7,522 nt of DNA from JBKPRX01 sp046734795 (GTDB lineage Bacteria > Actinomycetota > Thermoleophilia > Gaiellales > Gaiellaceae). Numbering within the stretch: position 1 is the first letter of the stretch; the number at the start of each line of letters is the position of its first letter. A program made the translations under genes and the position numbers. Below the pieces are notes generated by a model that ran no database searches, was not told the DNA's origin, and saw nothing but the letters and a program-made list of their open reading frames with translations. The DNA lies in contig JBKPRX010000060.1 in assembly GCA_046734795.1 (NCBI GenBank), positions 1 through 7,522 on the forward strand, written 5' to 3'. Positions 4,525 to 7,522 of this stretch are shown here, piece by piece.

Positions 4525-5319
4525 ATGCCGACTGCGGCCGTGAACGGGATCGAGCTCGCATACGAGGAGCGCGGAAGCGGCCCGCCGCTGCTTCTCGTCC
4601 CGGGCATCCCTGCGCTTGGGAACGACTGGTGGCCGTTCGCGGACGCGCTCACACTCTCGAGGCGCGTGATCGTCTACGACAACCGCGGCAGCGGCGCGTC
4701 GAGCGTCACGCCCGCGCCGTATACGACCGAGCAACTCGCGGTCGATGCCGTCGCGCTGCTCGACGCGCTCGACGTCGATCGCGCCGACGTGTTCGGCGTC
4801 TCGCTGGGCGGCATGATCGCGCAGGAGATCGCGCTCGGCTCGCCCGAGCGTGTGCGGAAGCTCGTCCTCGGTTGCACGCATGCAGGTGTGACGCACGCGG
4901 TGCGGCCTCCCCGCGAGGCGGGGAAAGCGTTCGCGATGGAGACCGACGACTGGGGCGAACGGATGCGCACGCTCGCACCGTTCGCCTTCGCGAGCGACGT
5001 CGAGCGGAGGTTCCTCGATGCATTCATCGAGAAGAAGTCGCGCGACGTGCAGACCGACGAGGGCTATCGCGGCCAGATCGCCGCGGCCCTCGGACACGAC
5101 ACGTTCGACCGGTTGCCGCAGCTCGAAGCGCCGACGTTCGTGCTCACGGGCGACGACGACCGCGTGATCCCGCACGCGTCGAGCGACCCGCTCGTCGAGC
5201 GCATCCCGGACGCGAAGCTGCATGTGCTGCACGGGGCGGGTCACTTGTTCTTTCTCGAGCAACCGGAGGAGACGCGCCGCGCGCTCGAGGAGTTCCTCGG
5301 CGAGCCGGAGCGGGAATAG
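4525..5319 (+). CDS. Alpha/beta-fold hydrolase, substrate unknown
   Basis: This is a 264-residue cytoplasmic serine hydrolase of the alpha/beta superfamily. The catalytic triad is visible: nucleophile S93 in the elbow GVSLGG (91-96), acid D212 in GDDDRVIP (209-216), and H240 in GAGH (237-240). The oxyanion-side loop is VPGIPALGNDWW (25-36), with Pro where many members have His, and YDNRGSGASS (51-60) is the usual strand-4 region. A cap of about 125-190 is helical and carries no diagnostic motif. Overall it resembles the 3-oxoadipate enol-lactonase/haloperoxidase-like group, but the substrate cannot be assigned. No signal peptide is present. ATG 4525 is the first start and gives the normal family N-terminus (VNGIELAYEERGSGPPLLLV). 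It lies 17 bases before mmsA on the same strand, so it probably acts in the same catabolic operon, perhaps opening a lactone or ester or removing CoA. Confidence 0.93.
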   Translation: MPTAAVNGIELAYEERGSGPPLLLVPGIPALGNDWWPFADALTLSRRVIVYDNRGSGASSVTPAPYTTEQLAVDAVALLDALDVDRADVFGVSLGGMIAQEIALGSPERVRKLVLGCTHAGVTHAVRPPREAGKAFAMETDDWGERMRTLAPFAFASDVERRFLDAFIEKKSRDVQTDEGYRGQIAAALGHDTFDRLPQLEAPTFVLTGDDDRVIPHASSDPLVERIPDAKLHVLHGAGHLFFLEQPEETRRALEEFLGEPERE

Positions 5320-5336
5320 GAGACCGAGAGCGTGCG

Positions 5337-6845
5337 ATGACGGAGACCGCGCCGCATGTCGCCACCCGGATCGGCCACTGGATCGCCGGCCGACTCACCG
5401 ACGGTGACGACGAGCGGCGCGGGCCGGTCTACGACCCGGCGGCCGGCGAGCAAACCGGAGAGGTCGCGTTCGCCGACGCCGAGCGCGCGGCGGCAGCCGT
5501 CGCCGCGGCGCGAGCCGCGTTCCCGTCGTGGAGCGCGCTCTCGATCTCCGCGCGCACCGAGATCTTCTTCCGGATCCGTGAGCTCCTGCACGAGCGCCGC
5601 GGCGACCTCGCTGCGCTTGTCACCGCCGAGCACGGCAAGACGATTGCGGACGCAGAAGGAGAGGTGACGCGTGCGCTGGAGGTGGTCGAGTACTGCTGCG
5701 GGATCGGAGAGCTCCTCAAGGGCGGGTTCTCGCAGCAGGTGTCGACGGGCGTCGACGTCTACTCGCTGCGGCAGCCGCTCGGCGTCGTCGCCGGCATCAC
5801 GCCGTTCAACTTCCCGGTGATGGTGCCCGCCTGGATGTGGGCGCCCGCCCTCGCGTGCGGCAACACGTTCGTCCTCAAGCCGTCGGAGAAGGATCCCTCG
5901 CCGTCGCTGGCTGTCGCTTCCCTCCTCCAGGAAGCCGGCGTGCCCGACGGCGTGTTCAACGTCCTCCAGGGCGACAGCGCGACCGTCCAAGCGTTGCTCG
6001 ACGATCCGCACGTGGACGCGGTGTCGTTCGTCGGGTCGACAGCGGTGGCACAAGCGGTGTACGACCGAGCGGTGCGGCACGGCAAGCGCTGCCAAGCGCT
6101 CGGCGGTGCCAAGAACCACATGGTCGTTCTGCCCGACGCCGATCTGGACTCTGCCGCGGACGCCGCGGTTTCGGCCGCCTACGGCTCCGCCGGTGAGAGG
6201 TGCATGGCGGTCTCCGTCGTGGTTGCGGTCGGTGAGATCGGAGACGCGCTCGTCGCTGCGGTCTGCGATCGCGCAGCACACGTGCGCGTCGGCCACGGTC
6301 GTGATTCGAAAACGGAGATGGGGCCGCTCGTGACGCGGGAACATCGCGAGCGGGTGGCGTCCTATCTGGATCGAGCGGCGACCGAGGGCGCAACCATCGT
6401 CGTCGACGGACGCGAGGACGTTCCAGAAGACGGATTCTTCCTTCGACCGTGCGTCGTCGACCACGTGCAGCCTGGCACTTCCGTCTACGAAGACGAGATC
6501 TTCGGACCCGTCTTGGCAGTGACGAGGGTCGCCACGCTCGACGACGCTCTCGAGCTCGTGAACGCGAATCCCTACGGCAATGGGGCGGCGATCTTCACGC
6601 GCGACGGCGGCGCCGCGCGGCGCTTCCAGCTTGATGTCCAGGTCGGCATGGTTGGCGTCAACGTTCCCATTCCGGTTCCTGTCGCGTACTACTCGTTCGG
6701 CGGCTGGAAGTCGTCGCTCTTCGGCGACCTGCACGTCTATGGGAAGGAAGCTGTCGCCTTCTACACGCGCGGGAAGGTCGTCACCGCACGCTGGCCCGAG
6801 CCCGCGACGAGCGCCGTCGATCTCGGCTTCCCGCAGACGCGCTAG
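5337..6845 (+). CDS. mmsA: CoA-acylating methylmalonate-semialdehyde dehydrogenase
   Basis: MmsA oxidises methylmalonate (or malonate) semialdehyde with NAD+ and CoA to propionyl-CoA (or acetyl-CoA) and CO2, in valine and myo-inositol breakdown. The 502 residues match the subfamily closely. They include the cofactor region TPFNFP (155-160) with N158, KPSEKDP (181-187), FVGST (231-235), GGAKNH (256-261), the catalytic Cys C289 in GSAGERCMA (283-291), EIFGPVL (387-393), and the C-terminal GWKSSLFGDLHVYGKEAV and FYTRGKVVTARWP. Two features separate it from ordinary aldehyde dehydrogenases. N260 stands where others have the general-base Glu, and R112 and R288 match the substrate-carboxylate arginines of Bacillus IolA. 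The ATG at 5337 follows AGGAG at the hydrolase stop (14 bases away) and a closer GAGAG. Its TAG shares the palindrome CTAG with the converging ABC gene. Confidence 0.96.
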   Translation: MTETAPHVATRIGHWIAGRLTDGDDERRGPVYDPAAGEQTGEVAFADAERAAAAVAAARAAFPSWSALSISARTEIFFRIRELLHERRGDLAALVTAEHGKTIADAEGEVTRALEVVEYCCGIGELLKGGFSQQVSTGVDVYSLRQPLGVVAGITPFNFPVMVPAWMWAPALACGNTFVLKPSEKDPSPSLAVASLLQEAGVPDGVFNVLQGDSATVQALLDDPHVDAVSFVGSTAVAQAVYDRAVRHGKRCQALGGAKNHMVVLPDADLDSAADAAVSAAYGSAGERCMAVSVVVAVGEIGDALVAAVCDRAAHVRVGHGRDSKTEMGPLVTREHRERVASYLDRAATEGATIVVDGREDVPEDGFFLRPCVVDHVQPGTSVYEDEIFGPVLAVTRVATLDDALELVNANPYGNGAAIFTRDGGAARRFQLDVQVGMVGVNVPIPVPVAYYSFGGWKSSLFGDLHVYGKEAVAFYTRGKVVTARWPEPATSAVDLGFPQTR

Positions 6846-7522
6846 CTTCCGGCAGCGACTGCAGCGGCTCGCGGAACCGCCGTCGGCACTTCGGAGATTG
6901 CCTGGCCGCTCTCGGGGTCGAAGAAGTGCAGGCGGCGTGTGTCGACCGCGAGCTCGATCCGCTCGCCCTCTCGCGCCTCCGTGCTGCGGTCGACCCGCGC
7001 GACGAAGGGGCTACCGTGGTGATGCGTCAACACATCGGCAGCGAACAGCGCCTCCTCGCCCATCACCTCGGCCACCTCGTCCGCAGCAACGGGCGGTGCG
7101 TCGACAGCAAAGTGGAGGAAGACCTCAGAGCCCATGTCCTCTTTGATGTCCACTGTGACCGTCATTCGGCGATCGGCGGGAGTGTTGCTCGCGACGGATG
7201 CGTCCTCGACGTCCTCCGGCCTGATCCCGAGCGCGACTTTGCGTCCGACGTACTCGCGGAGCCGCGGCGTCGCCGCCAAGAGCGGATCGTCAACACGGAG
7301 CCGGTGCGGCCCGAAGTGGACGACGACGACGCCGCCTTCGTCGGCGACCTTAGCTTCGATCAGGTTCATTGCCGGCGAGCCGATGAAGCTTGCGACGAAG
7401 AGGTTCGCGGGCTTGTCGTACAACACCTGCGGCCGGTCCACCTGCTGAAGGAAGCCCTGCCTCAGGACGCAGACACGGTCCCCGAGGGTCATCGCCTCGC
7501 TCTGGTCGTGCGTGACGTAGAC
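6842..7522 (-). CDS. ugpC: Sugar-type ABC transporter ATP-binding protein, C-terminal part (runs off right edge)
   Basis: The visible 226 residues are the end of an ATPase of the UgpC/MsmK/MalK family, which powers uptake of sugars, polyols or glycerol-3-phosphate through paired membrane permeases. The window edge falls in the H-loop, VYVTHDQSEAMTLGDRV, with the switch His encoded at 7510-7508. QGFLQQVDRPQVLYDKPANLFVASFIGSPAMN follows, diagnostic of this family. The rest is the C-terminal regulatory beta domain: VALGIRPEDV, DIKEDMGSEVFLHFAVD, an acidic insertion (DEVAEVMGEEALF), and FVARVDRSTEAREGERIELAVD leading to RLHFFDPESGQAI. Walker A, the Q-loop and the signature motif lie outside the window. 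The ATG at 7492 is internal and is not the start. The exact substrate cannot be read from the ATPase, since one such subunit may serve several importers. The gene converges on mmsA and overlaps its stop by four bases. Confidence 0.94.
   Translation of the reverse strand, partial: VYVTHDQSEAMTLGDRVCVLRQGFLQQVDRPQVLYDKPANLFVASFIGSPAMNLIEAKVADEGGVVVVHFGPHRLRVDDPLLAATPRLREYVGRKVALGIRPEDVEDASVASNTPADRRMTVTVDIKEDMGSEVFLHFAVDAPPVAADEVAEVMGEEALFAADVLTHHHGSPFVARVDRSTEAREGERIELAVDTRRLHFFDPESGQAISEVPTAVPRAAAVAAGS

Noticed and set aside
4015..5262. A 415-codon minus-strand frame crossing the ruvC start and the hydrolase
   Set aside because: It overlaps two well-supported genes and spans their divergent promoter region. 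The translation is Arg/Glu/His-rich shadow sequence.
5241..6734. A 497-codon open frame antisense to mmsA
   Set aside because: Composition is Arg/Asp/Val/His-rich without recognisable motifs. Such long antisense frames are expected opposite highly G/C-biased codons, and mmsA is conserved throughout.
4455..6845. A single 796-codon open frame on the plus strand
   Set aside because: Only its last 502 codons are mmsA. The upstream part is an Arg/Ala-rich out-of-frame reading of the hydrolase gene, whose catalytic triad is intact in its own frame. It is not a fusion protein.
1..7522. CRISPR array, insertion sequence, tRNA, defence system or prophage
   Set aside because: No regularly spaced direct repeats, transposase motifs, tRNA cloverleaf or defence-type domains were seen on either strand.

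Overview
The window looks like a chromosomal segment of a high-GC actinobacterium. Several things suggest this: G+C-rich codon use throughout, frequent GTG starts, the gene order ruvC-ruvA-ruvB, and starts that mostly lack a Shine-Dalgarno but carry a TANNNT -10 box a few bases upstream. The protein style (RecJ, RuvCAB, CHRD, UgpC-type ATPase) would fit class Thermoleophilia. That placement is inference, because there is no rRNA or marker gene here to prove it.

Layout, left to right. (1) 1-500, minus strand: the first 55 codons of recJ (running off the left edge), preceded by a 95-residue three-helix membrane protein. (2) 536-1938, plus strand: an acidic soluble protein of about 150 residues of unknown function; an eight-helix membrane protein of unknown function whose start overlaps the previous stop (ATGA); and a decayed CHRD-domain gene, of which only the ribosome binding site, the start of a signal peptide and the last 25 codons remain. 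(3) 1953-1990: a GC-rich hairpin between converging genes. (4) 1992-4367, minus strand: a compact operon ruvC-ruvA-ruvB-orf107 in which every junction is a 4-base start/stop overlap. (5) 4368-4524: a divergent promoter region. (6) 4525-6845, plus strand: an alpha/beta hydrolase followed by a CoA-acylating methylmalonate-semialdehyde dehydrogenase (mmsA). (7) 6842-7522, minus strand: the C-terminal part of a sugar-type (UgpC/MsmK/MalK-like) ABC ATPase, whose stop codon interlocks with that of mmsA in the palindrome CTAG.

The genes fall into two themes. RuvABC branch-migrates and cuts Holliday junctions, and RecJ resects 5' ends, so the left two thirds is a recombination-repair neighbourhood interrupted by a plus-strand block of unknown genes. 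The right third is catabolic: the hydrolase and MmsA are probably co-transcribed, and MmsA converts semialdehydes from valine or inositol breakdown to acyl-CoA. The neighbouring ABC ATPase suggests, but does not show, a link to sugar or polyol uptake.

I see no CRISPR array, tRNA, rRNA, insertion sequence, phage gene or defence system. The most interesting items are the collapsed CHRD gene, the RuvB-coupled unknown protein, the orf150/membrane-protein pair with its internally duplicated motif, and the recurring leaderless-type promoters.
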